A stretch of DNA of 64,000 bases, from NCBI RefSeq assembly GCF_019801145.1, contig NZ_JAHVJQ010000004.1, positions 186,001 through 250,000 of the forward strand, given 5' to 3'. A model generated the notes under the pieces. The model saw only the letters and a list, made by a program, of their open reading frames with translations, had not been told where the DNA came from and searched no databases. Positions 26,622-34,865 of the stretch are shown in pieces. The stretch is from Leisingera aquaemixtae (lineage in GTDB: Bacteria > Pseudomonadota > Alphaproteobacteria > Rhodobacterales > Rhodobacteraceae). Position numbers and translations under genes: made by a program. Position 1 is the first letter of the stretch. Every line of letters begins with the position of its first letter.

Positions 26622-27178
26622 GGATCATTGCCGGAGACTTCCGCGGCCGGGCCTTGGCCGCGGTGGGCAAGGGGGATGCGGGCGCCCACCTGCGCCCCAC
26701 CACCGACCGGGTGCGCGAAAGCCTGTTCAGCGTGCTGATGCACACGGGCGCCATTCCCGGCGCCCGGGTGCTGGACCTGTTCGCAGGCACCGGCGCGCTG
26801 GGGCTGGAGGCGCTGTCGCGCGGTGCGGCGGAAGCGGTGTTCGTCGATGACGGCCGTGTATCCACCGGCCTGATCCGCAAGAACATCGCCATCTGCCGGG
26901 CAGAGGACCGCTGCACGCTCGCGCGGCGCGATGCGCTGAAGCTGGGGCAGAACCCGGATGCGCCATATGATCTGATCTTTCTTGATCCGCCTTACGGCAA
27001 GGGGCTGGGAGAGAAGGCGCTGGCGGCAGCCGCGGCAGGCGGCTGGGTGGCGGATGATGCGCTGGTGGTCTGGGAGGAAAACACCCCGATGGCTGCGCCG
27101 GAGGGGTTTGAGCTGCATGACAGCCGCAAGTACGGCGATACGCACGTCACTCTGATGTGGCGGGATGTTTCAGGCTGA
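26618..27178 (+). CDS. rsmD: 16S rRNA (guanine-966-N2)-methyltransferase
   Basis: 186 residues. Methylates G966 of 16S rRNA in the 30S subunit. GTG start overlapping the upstream stop. RsmD markers: MRIIAGDFRGRAL at the start, LRPTTDRVRESLFSVL, the SAM loop VLDLFAGTGALGLEALSRGA, and the catalytic LIFLDPPYGKGLG. Length and motif order fit the family without change. Confidence 0.96.
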   Translation: MRIIAGDFRGRALAAVGKGDAGAHLRPTTDRVRESLFSVLMHTGAIPGARVLDLFAGTGALGLEALSRGAAEAVFVDDGRVSTGLIRKNIAICRAEDRCTLARRDALKLGQNPDAPYDLIFLDPPYGKGLGEKALAAAAAGGWVADDALVVWEENTPMAAPEGFELHDSRKYGDTHVTLMWRDVSG

Positions 27179-27300
27179 AACAGGTCTGGCGGCGGATTGC
27201 TTAGCACCGGTTTGCCGCATTGCCGGCGCTGCTTTACTACAGGACAGGACGTTCGTCGGCGCGGTGCAAGCGCTGTCTGTTCCGCTACGAAGTGAGTTTT

Positions 27301-27963
27301 ATGCCCAAAACATTCCCGACCCCGAAACTGGTGATCTTTGACTGCGACGGCGTGCTCGTCGACAGCGAACCGGCCTCGAATCAGGCTATGGCGGACAATC
27401 TGACCCGCCACGGGCTGCCGCTGACAGCCGAGCAGTCGATGCAGCATTTCGTCGGCGGCACCATGGCCGGGGTGATGCAGAAGGCCCGTGGCCTGGGGGC
27501 AAATCTGCCGGATAATTGGATTGACGAAATCTACGCCGAAACCTTTGCCCGGCTGAGGCAGGGCGTGCCGCTGACGCCCGGTGTTTCCGAGTTGCTGGCG
27601 CGGCTGGACGCGCAGGGCATTCCGGTGTGCGTTGCCTCCAACGGCAGCGTGGACAAGATGCGGATCACCCTGGGCCAGAACGGGTTGTGGGAGCGGTTCC
27701 ACCCCAATGCGATGTTCTCGGCCCATTCGCTGGGCGTTTCCAAGCCGGAACCGGGGCTGTTTCTAGCGGCGGCCAGCCATTTCGGGGTGCAGGCCCGCGA
27801 TTGCCTGGTGATCGAGGACAGCGGCAGCGGGGTGACCGCAGCTGTGCGCGCGGGCATGCGCTGCCTCGCCTTCGTGCCGCAGGGCGGCGGCAGAAAGCTA
27901 GCGGCCTTGGGCGCAGAGGTGTTCAGCGACATGGCAGAGGTGCCCGCGCTTTTGTCGATCTGA
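27301..27963 (+). CDS. HAD-superfamily phosphatase (beta-phosphoglucomutase-like)
   Basis: 220 residues. HAD motif I is FDCDGVLVDSE, motif II is VASNGS, motif III Lys is in GVSKPEPG, and motif IV is IEDSGSGVTAA. The small helical cap between motifs I and II groups it with PGM-like/YieH-type phosphatases acting on sugar phosphates or 6-phosphogluconate. The start at 27301 has a weak ribosome site. The substrate cannot be deduced. Confidence 0.9.
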   Translation: MPKTFPTPKLVIFDCDGVLVDSEPASNQAMADNLTRHGLPLTAEQSMQHFVGGTMAGVMQKARGLGANLPDNWIDEIYAETFARLRQGVPLTPGVSELLARLDAQGIPVCVASNGSVDKMRITLGQNGLWERFHPNAMFSAHSLGVSKPEPGLFLAAASHFGVQARDCLVIEDSGSGVTAAVRAGMRCLAFVPQGGGRKLAALGAEVFSDMAEVPALLSI

Positions 27964-27987
27964 GGCTGTTGTGGTACTGTTCCGGAG

Positions 27988-28170
27988 ATGGAACAGACAT
28001 TGCACCCGCCGTTCCTGCCGCCCGTGAACAAGGCCGAAGCCCGGACGAAGCCCAAGCCGAAACCGGCGCGGGCGCCGCTGTTCATTCAGGATGCTGTGAC
28101 GCCGTTTGGAGATGATACCCTGCTGCTGGCGCTGTGGCGTTTGCAGGAGGCAAAAGACGAGACCGGCTGA
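27988..28170 (+). CDS. Small hypothetical protein
   Basis: 60 residues; starts 24 bp after the HAD phosphatase gene with CGGAG directly upstream. The sequence is basic and Pro/Lys-rich in the first half (KPKPKPARAP) and ends in an amphipathic LLLALWRLQEAKDE helix. No family is recognised. Its spacing behind the phosphatase gene suggests a shared transcript. It could be spurious. Confidence 0.45.
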   Translation: MEQTLHPPFLPPVNKAEARTKPKPKPARAPLFIQDAVTPFGDDTLLLALWRLQEAKDETG

Positions 28171-28250
28171 ACGAAGGGCCGCGGCTGCCTTTTCTCTTGC
28201 CGGAAATGGCCTGGGGGTGCGGGGGGCGCCCCCGCTTCAGCCGTTTTGGC

Positions 28251-29075
28251 TTACCCGTAGGTCGGGTGGAATTTCCCGGCCGGCGACAGGGTGAAAATGT
28301 CAGCCCCGCCGGAAGTTACCCCGATCGAATGCTCGAACTGCGCCGACAGCGACTTGTCGCGGGTGACGGCGGTCCACTCGTCCGCCAGGATCTTGGTTTC
28401 CGGCCGGCCCAGGTTGATCATCGGCTCGATGGTGAAGAACATGCCTTCTTCCAGCACCGGGCCGGTGCCGGGGCGGCCGTAGTGCAGCACGTTCGGCGGC
28501 GCGTGGAACACCTGGCCCAGGCCGTGGCCGCAGAAGTCGCGGACCACGCTCATCCGCTGGCTTTCGGCATAGGTCTGGATCGCATGGCCGATATCGCCGA
28601 AGGTGTTGCCGGGTTTCACCGCCTCGATGCCCATCATCAGCGAATCATGGGTGACCTGGATCAGCCGCTCCGCTTTGCGGCTGAGCTTGCCTGCGACGAA
28701 CATGCGCGAAGTGTCGCCAAACCAGCCATCGACGATCACGGTCACGTCGATGTTCAGGATGTCGCCGTCCTTCAGCTTCTTGTCGCCGGGGATGCCGTGG
28801 CAAACCACGTGGTTCACCGAGATGCAGCTGGCGTGCTGATAGCCCTTGTAGCCGATGGTGGCGGACTTTGCGCCCGCGTCCTCGACCATTTGGGTGATGA
28901 TGCGGTCGATTTCACCGGTGGTCTGGCCGGGGAACACATGGGCAGCGATATCATCCAGAATGCGCGCGGCAAGCGCCCCCGCCTTGTGCATACCGGCATA
29001 GTCGCCGGCTTCATGAATGCGGATGCCGTCCTTGGTTGTGCGGCCGTCTTTCGATCTCATCAGGCGGTGCTCCAT
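28251..29075 (-). CDS. map: Methionine aminopeptidase, type I
   Basis: Removes the initiator Met from nascent proteins. 274 residues from ATG 29075 (MEHRLM); the next Met, five residues on, is also possible. Five metal ligands are visible in context: Asp in LNIDVTVIVDGWFGDTSRMF (two), His in CGHGLGQVFH, Glu in MFFTIEPM, and Glu in QFEHSIGVT. The HASCISVNHVVCHGIP segment carries the substrate-binding His. It stands alone, divergent from the mechanosensitive channel. Confidence 0.96.
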   Translation of the reverse strand: MEHRLMRSKDGRTTKDGIRIHEAGDYAGMHKAGALAARILDDIAAHVFPGQTTGEIDRIITQMVEDAGAKSATIGYKGYQHASCISVNHVVCHGIPGDKKLKDGDILNIDVTVIVDGWFGDTSRMFVAGKLSRKAERLIQVTHDSLMMGIEAVKPGNTFGDIGHAIQTYAESQRMSVVRDFCGHGLGQVFHAPPNVLHYGRPGTGPVLEEGMFFTIEPMINLGRPETKILADEWTAVTRDKSLSAQFEHSIGVTSGGADIFTLSPAGKFHPTYG

Positions 29076-29215
29076 CGCGTATCTTTGCGTAGCTATGTAA
29101 GGGGTCCGGGCCAAAAGGGCCAGAGGCAGCTGGCGCCGCATCCGGGAACTTTTGCTGCCGTTCCGCGTTGGGCTGGCTGAAGAACTATTGCGGCAACACG
29201 GAGGGACACAGCGGC

Positions 29216-30115
29216 ATGGACAGCGTTAGCGACCTGATGCGGACCGAAATCTACGATGGCAAATCCCTGGCGGATCTTGTCACGCTTGAGTTCCTGGCGC
29301 AGGCCCTGGGAAGCGTTGTTGCAGCCGTTGTCATCCTGCTGGCCGGATTCATCGTGGCAGGCTGGGTCAAGCGCCGCATCGTGCGCTTGGGTGATACGCA
29401 TGCCAAGCTGGACGTCACGCTGTTCCACTTCCTCGGCAACCTGGCGCGTTATGTCATTCTGGCCTTTGCGGCGCTGTTTGTGCTGAACACCTTTGGCGTG
29501 AAGACCACGTCTATCGTGGCGGCCATCGGTGCGGCGGGCCTGGCCATCGGCCTTGCCATGCAGGGGGCGCTGTCCAATGTTGCGGCAGGTGTGATGATCA
29601 TCCTGTTCCGCCCGTTCAAGCTGGGTGATTTCATCGAAGTGAACGATGAGATGGGCACGGTGCATGAAATCACCTTGAACAACACGGTGATTGCCAGCCT
29701 GTCGAACCTCAAGGTGATCATTCCCAACTCCGAGGTCTGGGGCAACACGATCACCAATTACTCCTCCTTCGACACACGCCGGGCCGAGTGGACATTCGGC
29801 GTCGGCTACGGCGCCAACCTTGCCACTGCCGAAAAGGTGATCCGTGACACGATCATGGGCGACAGCCGGTCGCACAGCGATCCGGAGCCGTTCCTTCAGG
29901 TGAATGAGCTGAACAGCAGTTCGGTTGATTTCCTGGTGCGGGTCTGGGTCGATGCCGCGGAATACTTCCAGTACCAGGCCGACATGAAGCGCAAGGTGAA
30001 GGAAGCGCTGGATGCCGCCGGGGTCGAAATTCCGTTCCCAACCCGCACACTGATCCGGGCCGAGCCGAAGCGCGAGGAGGGGGACGCTAAGGGTCAGGTG
30101 GATCAGGCGGCCTGA
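29216..30115 (+). CDS. mscS: Small-conductance mechanosensitive channel
   Basis: 299 residues from ATG 29216 (GGAGGGA upstream). Releases osmolytes on membrane tension. Three membrane spans lie in the first about 125 residues; the pore-lining third helix contains the Ala/Gly ladder GAAGLAIGLAMQGALSNVAAG. The beta domain follows with FRPFKLGDFIEV and VIIPNSEVWGNTITNYS, then the C-terminal alpha/beta cage ending EIPFPTRTL. The length matches MscS of E. coli. It is convergent with sfsA, 21 bp apart. Confidence 0.94.
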   Translation: MDSVSDLMRTEIYDGKSLADLVTLEFLAQALGSVVAAVVILLAGFIVAGWVKRRIVRLGDTHAKLDVTLFHFLGNLARYVILAFAALFVLNTFGVKTTSIVAAIGAAGLAIGLAMQGALSNVAAGVMIILFRPFKLGDFIEVNDEMGTVHEITLNNTVIASLSNLKVIIPNSEVWGNTITNYSSFDTRRAEWTFGVGYGANLATAEKVIRDTIMGDSRSHSDPEPFLQVNELNSSSVDFLVRVWVDAAEYFQYQADMKRKVKEALDAAGVEIPFPTRTLIRAEPKREEGDAKGQVDQAA

Positions 30116-30136
30116 TCCGATGCGTGGCAGGGGTTG

Positions 30137-30838
30137 TTAGCCTGCCGCGAGCGGCCCGGCAACCTCGACACCTTGCGGTGTGATCCGCGTTCCGAGCACC
30201 AGCCGTTCCACCCCGGCTGCCTGCGCGCTGGCAAAGGCATCGGCATAGGCCGGGTCTATATCCGCGGCAAGCTGGAAGCGGCGGCAGTCGCTGCGCTGCA
30301 CAAGGTAGAGCATGATTGCGCGGTGGCCCTGCGCCACCATGTTTGCCAGCTCCCCTAAATGCTTGGTGCCTCGGGCGGTAACGCTGTCGGGAAACTCGGC
30401 CAGGCCCGGCTGGCGCGACAGGGTCACGCTTTTCACCTCGACATAGCAGTCCGGCAGGCCGTCCTGCTGCAGCAGGAAATCGATGCGGCTGTTTGCGCCG
30501 TATTTCACCTCGGCCCGCACAGTCTTGTAGGTGGCGAGCTCCGCAATTTCGCCAGTTTCCAGCGCGGCCCGCAGGGCGCGGTTCGGAACTGAAGTGTCGA
30601 CGCCGGTGAAGTGGCCATCCGCATGTTCCACCAGCCGCCAGCCGTATTTCAGCTTCTTCTTCGGATCGTCGTTGGGCTCCAGCCAGACCGTCATGCCCGG
30701 TTCTGCCAGTCCCATCATGCTGCCGGGGTTGGCGCAATGGGCGGTGATCTCTTGACCGTCTTGCAACCGGCAATCGGCGAGAAAACGTTTGTAGCGGCGG
30801 ATTAGCACGGCGGGGATCAGAGGGGTTTCAAAGCGCAT
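30137..30838 (-). CDS. sfsA: SfsA family protein (sugar fermentation stimulation)
   Basis: 233 residues from ATG 30838; the open frame extends 51 codons further but without coding character. Family hallmarks: RYKRFLADC near the start, HCANPGSMMGL, then SRIDFLL, CYVEVKSVTL and FPDSVTARGTKHLGEL, which form a nuclease-like fold (Asp, Glu-x-Lys). The biochemical role is still unclear; nonspecific DNA binding is reported for the E. coli protein. It is divergent from the CinA-like gene with a short dyad between. Confidence 0.95.
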   Translation of the reverse strand: MRFETPLIPAVLIRRYKRFLADCRLQDGQEITAHCANPGSMMGLAEPGMTVWLEPNDDPKKKLKYGWRLVEHADGHFTGVDTSVPNRALRAALETGEIAELATYKTVRAEVKYGANSRIDFLLQQDGLPDCYVEVKSVTLSRQPGLAEFPDSVTARGTKHLGELANMVAQGHRAIMLYLVQRSDCRRFQLAADIDPAYADAFASAQAAGVERLVLGTRITPQGVEVAGPLAAG

Positions 30839-30850
30839 GGCAACGGGCCT

Positions 30851-30871
30851 ATACCTGCGGAGACGAGGTAT
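30851..30871. promoter_or_regulatory. Dyad in sfsA/cinA-like divergent promoter
   Basis: ATACCT-N9-AGGTAT, a 21-bp inverted repeat with 6-bp exact arms in the 48-bp gap between the two starts. It may be an operator or a promoter overlap; the evidence is only symmetry. Confidence 0.3.
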
Positions 30872-30886
30872 CAAGGGAGGAAGAAC

Positions 30887-31609
30887 ATGGCCAATCCGAC
30901 AGCTGCCATGCTTGTGATCGGAGACGAGATCCTGTCGGGCCGCACCCGGGATGCCAATATGCACTATCTGGCGGGGGAGCTGACCAAACACGGCATCGAC
31001 CTGAAGGAAGTGCGGGTGGTGAGCGACGACGAAGCGGCGATCATTGCCGCGGTGCGGGCGCTGTCAGGCGCTTATGACCATGTGTTCACCAGCGGCGGCA
31101 TCGGGCCGACGCATGACGATATCACCGCCGATTGCATCGCCAAGGCGTTTGAGGCGCATCTGGGGGTGCGGGACGACGCCCGGGCCATCCTGCAGGCGCA
31201 CTATGACACCCAAGGTTTGGAAATGAACGAGGCGCGGCTGCGGATGGCGCGTATTCCGGACGGGGCCGCGCTGATCGACAACCCGGTCTCGGCGGCGCCC
31301 GGGTTTACCATCGGCAATGTGCATGTGATGGCTGGGGTGCCGATGATCTTTCAAGCCATGGTGGCGAGCGTGATGCCGACCCTGACCGGCGGCCGCCCGA
31401 TGCTGTCGCAGACCCTGCGGGTCCAACGAGGCGAAGGTGAAATCGCGGCCCCGTTGCGCGCTCTGGCAGAGGCTTATGCCGATCTGTCGGTGGGCTGCTA
31501 CCCGTTTCAGAAAGACGGCGCGTTCGGCGCCAATATCGTGATCCGCGGCACCGATGGCGCGCGCATCGATGCGGCGATGACCGAACTGGCAAAGGAGCTG
31601 GAGCAGTGA
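30887..31609 (+). CDS. CinA N-terminal-type molybdopterin-binding protein
   Basis: 240 residues; a stand-alone COG1058 (MoaB/CinA N-terminal) domain without the C-terminal nicotinamide-nucleotide amidase domain. Motifs: LVIGDEILSGRTRDAN, VFTSGGIGPTHDDIT, and MAGVPMIFQAM. Related full-length CinA proteins hydrolyse ADP-ribose-type pyrophosphates. A GGAGG site precedes the start. The GNAT gene overlaps its stop (GTGA), beginning a tightly packed four-gene run. Confidence 0.93.
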   Translation: MANPTAAMLVIGDEILSGRTRDANMHYLAGELTKHGIDLKEVRVVSDDEAAIIAAVRALSGAYDHVFTSGGIGPTHDDITADCIAKAFEAHLGVRDDARAILQAHYDTQGLEMNEARLRMARIPDGAALIDNPVSAAPGFTIGNVHVMAGVPMIFQAMVASVMPTLTGGRPMLSQTLRVQRGEGEIAAPLRALAEAYADLSVGCYPFQKDGAFGANIVIRGTDGARIDAAMTELAKELEQ

Positions 31610-32331
31610 CCACCGATCCCCGTTACTATGCCGTGACCGAGGCGACCTGGCCGCCGGCATCGCTGCGCGAACTTGGGCCTGTCACCCTGCGCGAAGGGCA
31701 GGGCGGCGGCAGCCGGGTGTCGGCGGCGACAGTGAGTGGCGCCGTCACGGAGGCGGAGATTGCAGCGGCTGAGGACGCGATGCGCGCCATGGGCCAGGAC
31801 TGCCTGTTCATGATCCGCGACGGCGAGGCAGAGCTGGACGCGCAACTGGAAGCGCGCGGTTATGCCGTGAAGGATCCGGTCAACCTTTGGACCTGCCCGG
31901 CAGCGCGGCTGACGGATGTTCCGGTGCCGCGTGTCACCGCCTTTTGCGTCTGGGAGCCGCTGGCGATCCAGCGCGAGATCTGGGAACAGGGCGGCATCGG
32001 GCCGGAGCGGCTGGCGGTGATGAGCCGGGTGCAGGGGCCCAAGACGGGGCTGCTGGCCCGCCACAGGGACAAACCGGCTGGTGCTGGTTTCGTGGCGGTG
32101 CATGACGGAGTGGCGATGGTGCATGCGCTGGAGATCCTGCCGCATCAGCGCCGGGCCGGCATGGGCGCCTGGATGATGCGCCAGGCGGCATTCTGGGCGC
32201 TGGAGAACGGCGCCAGTGAATTGGCAGTTCTTTGCACGAAACGTAACGAGGGCGCCAACGGGCTTTATGCTTCCCTCGGCATGGACTGTGTCGGACAGTA
32301 CCACTACCGGATTTTGCAACAAGGCGATTGA
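31606..32331 (+). CDS. GNAT-family N-acetyltransferase
   Basis: 241 residues with a GTG start overlapping the previous stop. The C-terminal half (about 140-240) holds the GNAT core: VAMVHALEILPHQRRAGMGAWMMRQAAFWA (acetyl-CoA loop as RRAGMG) and the last strands LYASLGMDCVGQYHYRI. The N-terminal half is a degenerate second GNAT-like region. The target is unknown. It is coupled with the CinA-like gene upstream and the AhpD-like gene downstream. Confidence 0.88.
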   Translation: MTTDPRYYAVTEATWPPASLRELGPVTLREGQGGGSRVSAATVSGAVTEAEIAAAEDAMRAMGQDCLFMIRDGEAELDAQLEARGYAVKDPVNLWTCPAARLTDVPVPRVTAFCVWEPLAIQREIWEQGGIGPERLAVMSRVQGPKTGLLARHRDKPAGAGFVAVHDGVAMVHALEILPHQRRAGMGAWMMRQAAFWALENGASELAVLCTKRNEGANGLYASLGMDCVGQYHYRILQQGD

Positions 32332-32336
32332 ATGCG

Positions 32337-32909
32337 ATGAGTGACCAGACCCAGCCCACAGCCCTCGACCTGCCGATGGTGGACCCGCTGCCGCCGGAGA
32401 CGCAGAAGTATTTCGATATCTGCGTCGAGAAACTGGGCTTTGTGCCGAATGTGCTGAAGGCCAATGCCTTTGACATCGCCAAGCTCAACGCATTCACCGC
32501 CATGTACAACGATCTGATGCTGGCGGACAGCGGCCTGAGCAAGTTGGAGCGGGAGATGATTGCGGTGGTGGTCTCTGCGATCAACCGCTGCTTCTATTGC
32601 CTGGTGGCGCATGGCGCGGCCGTGCGGCAGCTGTCGGGCGACCCGCAGCTGGGCGAGATGCTGGTGATGAACTACCGGGTGGCGCCGCTGGACGCGCGTC
32701 AGCGGGCGATGCTGGACTTCTCCGCCAAGATGACCACCGCCAGCGCGGAGATCGAGGAGGCGGATCGCCAGATCCTGCGGGATGCGGGCTTTAGCGACCG
32801 GGACATCTGGGACATCGCCAATGTCGCGGGCTTCTTCAACATGTCGAACCGGGTGGCCAGCGCAACCGCGATGGTGCCCAATCCGGAATATCACAGCCAG
32901 TGCCGCTAA
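32337..32909 (+). CDS. AhpD-like peroxidase-related protein (carboxymuconolactone decarboxylase family)
   Basis: 190 residues from ATG 32337; a TTG nine bases earlier is in frame and overlaps the preceding stop. The redox-active CxxC with the trailing His is seen in CFYCLVAHGAAV, as in AhpD-type alkylhydroperoxidases. The protein belongs to the peroxidase-related branch of the family (begins LPMVDPLPPETQKYFDICVE). It likely helps reduce peroxides with an unidentified partner. It overlaps the downstream OmpA-family gene by 10 bp. Confidence 0.9.
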   Translation: MSDQTQPTALDLPMVDPLPPETQKYFDICVEKLGFVPNVLKANAFDIAKLNAFTAMYNDLMLADSGLSKLEREMIAVVVSAINRCFYCLVAHGAAVRQLSGDPQLGEMLVMNYRVAPLDARQRAMLDFSAKMTTASAEIEEADRQILRDAGFSDRDIWDIANVAGFFNMSNRVASATAMVPNPEYHSQCR

Positions 32910-33817
32910 GACGCTTCATTGCATGTGCAGCCGCTGCCCTGCTGCCGGGGGTGGCGGCCGCGGCAGAGCTCACCCTTCCGCCAACTGCGGCAGCGGTTTC
33001 CGAACGGGCAACGGCGCTGGGCGTCTACCAGTTGCCCGTTGGCCCGGAAACGGCCGACAAGGTGCCCTCGCAGCGGTTCGAGGGGCAGATCTCGCGCCGC
33101 ACCTGGCGGGTCGAAAAGGCCGGCACCGTGCTGCAGATCCTGGCGCCCTTGCGGGAGCAGCTGACAGGGCAGGGTTATGAGGTGCTGCTGGACTGCGCGG
33201 CGCGGGATTGCGGCGGTTTCGGCTTTCGCTTCGGGATCGAAGTGGTGCCGGCGCCAGACATGATGGTGGATATCTCCCGCTATCACTTCCTGTCGGCTGC
33301 CAAGGGCGAGGCGGCGGTCTCTGTGCTGGTGTCGCGGGCGGGCGGCGCGGCCTATGTGCAGGTGATCAGCGTGCAGCCGCCGGAGGCCGCGCCGGCGGTA
33401 GTGAAACCTGCAGTGCAGCAGCCAACAGACCCGGAGCGGCCGGTGGAACTGGCCAAGGTGCTGGAGGTGCGCGGCCATGCGGTGCTGACTGATCTGGTGT
33501 TTGACAGCGGCTCCACGCGGCTTCAGGACGGCAGCTACGCCAGCCTGCGCGCGCTGGCCGCATTCCTGGCGGCAAACCCGCAATACAGGCTGCTGCTGGT
33601 CGGCCACACAGACACGGTTGGTTCCCAGGAGCAGAACGTCGCGATCTCTGAACGCCGGGCGCAATCGGTGAAGGAGCGGCTGGCCGGGGCCTATGGTGCC
33701 GAGGAGGCCCGTATCGACGTGGCCGGGGCCGGCTATCTGGCGCCGATTGCCAGCAACCAGATCCCCGAGGGCCGCGAGGCCAACCGGCGGGTGGAGGCTG
33801 TGCTGCTCGGAAACTGA
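32900..33817 (+). CDS. OmpA-family outer-membrane/periplasmic protein
   Basis: 305 residues, GTG start inside the preceding gene. A signal peptide (FIACAAAALLPGVAAAAE) is followed by a domain of about 150 residues unlike known barrels, then a Pro-rich linker. A C-terminal OmpA domain (about 190-305) binds peptidoglycan: LVFDSGSTRLQDGSYASLRALAAFL, LVGHTDTVGSQEQN, SERRAQSVKERL, REANRRVEAVL. The layout fits a peptidoglycan-tethered envelope protein rather than a porin. Translational coupling to a peroxidase-like gene is unusual. Confidence 0.88.
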   Translation: MPLRRFIACAAAALLPGVAAAAELTLPPTAAAVSERATALGVYQLPVGPETADKVPSQRFEGQISRRTWRVEKAGTVLQILAPLREQLTGQGYEVLLDCAARDCGGFGFRFGIEVVPAPDMMVDISRYHFLSAAKGEAAVSVLVSRAGGAAYVQVISVQPPEAAPAVVKPAVQQPTDPERPVELAKVLEVRGHAVLTDLVFDSGSTRLQDGSYASLRALAAFLAANPQYRLLLVGHTDTVGSQEQNVAISERRAQSVKERLAGAYGAEEARIDVAGAGYLAPIASNQIPEGREANRRVEAVLLGN

Positions 33818-33846
33818 CGGCAGACAAAACTTGGCCCGGTGTGCCG

Positions 33847-34770
33847 TCAGCGGCGGCGCATGTCGCGCGGGCTGCGCTGGTACATGGCCTTGAACTGGCG
33901 GGAAAACCCCGGCAGCGAGGCAAATCCCGTTGCCAGGGCCACCTCGGTGACCGGCATGGCGGTGCTTTGAAGCAGCTCGCGCGCCCGCTGCAGGCGCATC
34001 TGAAGATAGGCCGCCTGCGGTGTCATGCCCAATCCGCGTTTACAGCGCAGGCGCAGCGCTTTGAGGCTGAGGCCGAGCCGCCCGGCAATGTCTGTGAGCG
34101 CCAGGGGCTCCGGCAGGTTGTCCAGCATCAGCTGCTGCATCCGGCCCAGCACCGGATCAGCTGATGGCTGCAGCCGCTGGCGCACTTCCGGAGGCCGGAT
34201 CGAGCCATGCGCCATGTCTTCGGAGGTGGCCGCCGCCAGCCCGTCCGGGCCGGTGGCCGCGACCCAGGCGAGCATAGCGTCGCCGGTGGCGGTGCCGCCT
34301 ACGGCCGTCAGCCTGCCGCGGCCGAAACAGTAAATCCGGTCGCTCACCGCAATATCGGGCCAGCGCTCGCGGAATCCCGCCTCGGCTTCGTGGTGCAGCA
34401 CCGCTTCATGCCCGTCCAGATAGCCAAGCTGGGCCAGCACCACGGTGCCGGTGTCGATGCCGCCCAGCGTCGCGCCTGCGCGCCCGGCACGTGCCAGATA
34501 GGCGCGCAGCCCCTGCGGCAGGTGGCGCAACGGATCGTAGCCGGCGCAAAGCAGCACCAGGCCGGGCGGTTCACCGAGCTCCCAGCCGCTGCGGTCCGGC
34601 GCGGCCAGCCGTCCACTGGAGGCAGGCACCGGCGCCTGGGTGACGCTGAGCGTCTCCCATGTGTACAGCGGACGGCCGGCATTTTTGTTGGCGATGCGCA
34701 GGGTTTCGGAGGCCAGCACATAGGCCAGCATCTGGAACTCAGGAAACAGGATGAAGCTCACCTTCGGCAT
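33847..34770 (-). CDS. GlxA-type AraC-family regulator
   Basis: 307 residues. The N-terminal about 180 residues form a DJ-1/PfpI (class I amidotransferase-like) domain; the C-terminal about 100 form a double helix-turn-helix of AraC type (IAGRLGLSLKALRLRCKRGLG and EVALATGFASLPGFSRQFKAMYQRSPRDMRR). This architecture is used by GlxA, ArgR-like and GbdR-type regulators of amine and amino acid catabolism. It is divergent from the class II aldolase gene, with an 11-bp-spaced direct repeat between the starts. Confidence 0.92.
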   Translation of the reverse strand: MPKVSFILFPEFQMLAYVLASETLRIANKNAGRPLYTWETLSVTQAPVPASSGRLAAPDRSGWELGEPPGLVLLCAGYDPLRHLPQGLRAYLARAGRAGATLGGIDTGTVVLAQLGYLDGHEAVLHHEAEAGFRERWPDIAVSDRIYCFGRGRLTAVGGTATGDAMLAWVAATGPDGLAAATSEDMAHGSIRPPEVRQRLQPSADPVLGRMQQLMLDNLPEPLALTDIAGRLGLSLKALRLRCKRGLGMTPQAAYLQMRLQRARELLQSTAMPVTEVALATGFASLPGFSRQFKAMYQRSPRDMRRR

Positions 34771-34778
34771 GACAGGAC

Positions 34779-34795
34779 GTTACGTACAAGTTACG
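34779..34795. promoter_or_regulatory. Direct repeat GTTACG-N5-GTTACG between regulator and aldolase
   Basis: Two GTTACG hexamers start at 34779 and 34790, 11 bp apart, about 70-85 bp before the aldolase ATG and just upstream of the regulator gene. AraC-type proteins bind direct half-sites one or two helical turns apart, so this is a candidate site for the adjacent GlxA-type protein. Confidence 0.35.
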
Positions 34796-34865
34796 GGCGT
34801 TTCCATGCAAATAATGCGGGCACACGGCAGCTAGGGTTCCTCCAGTCACAGGAAAGGAAACGCCA

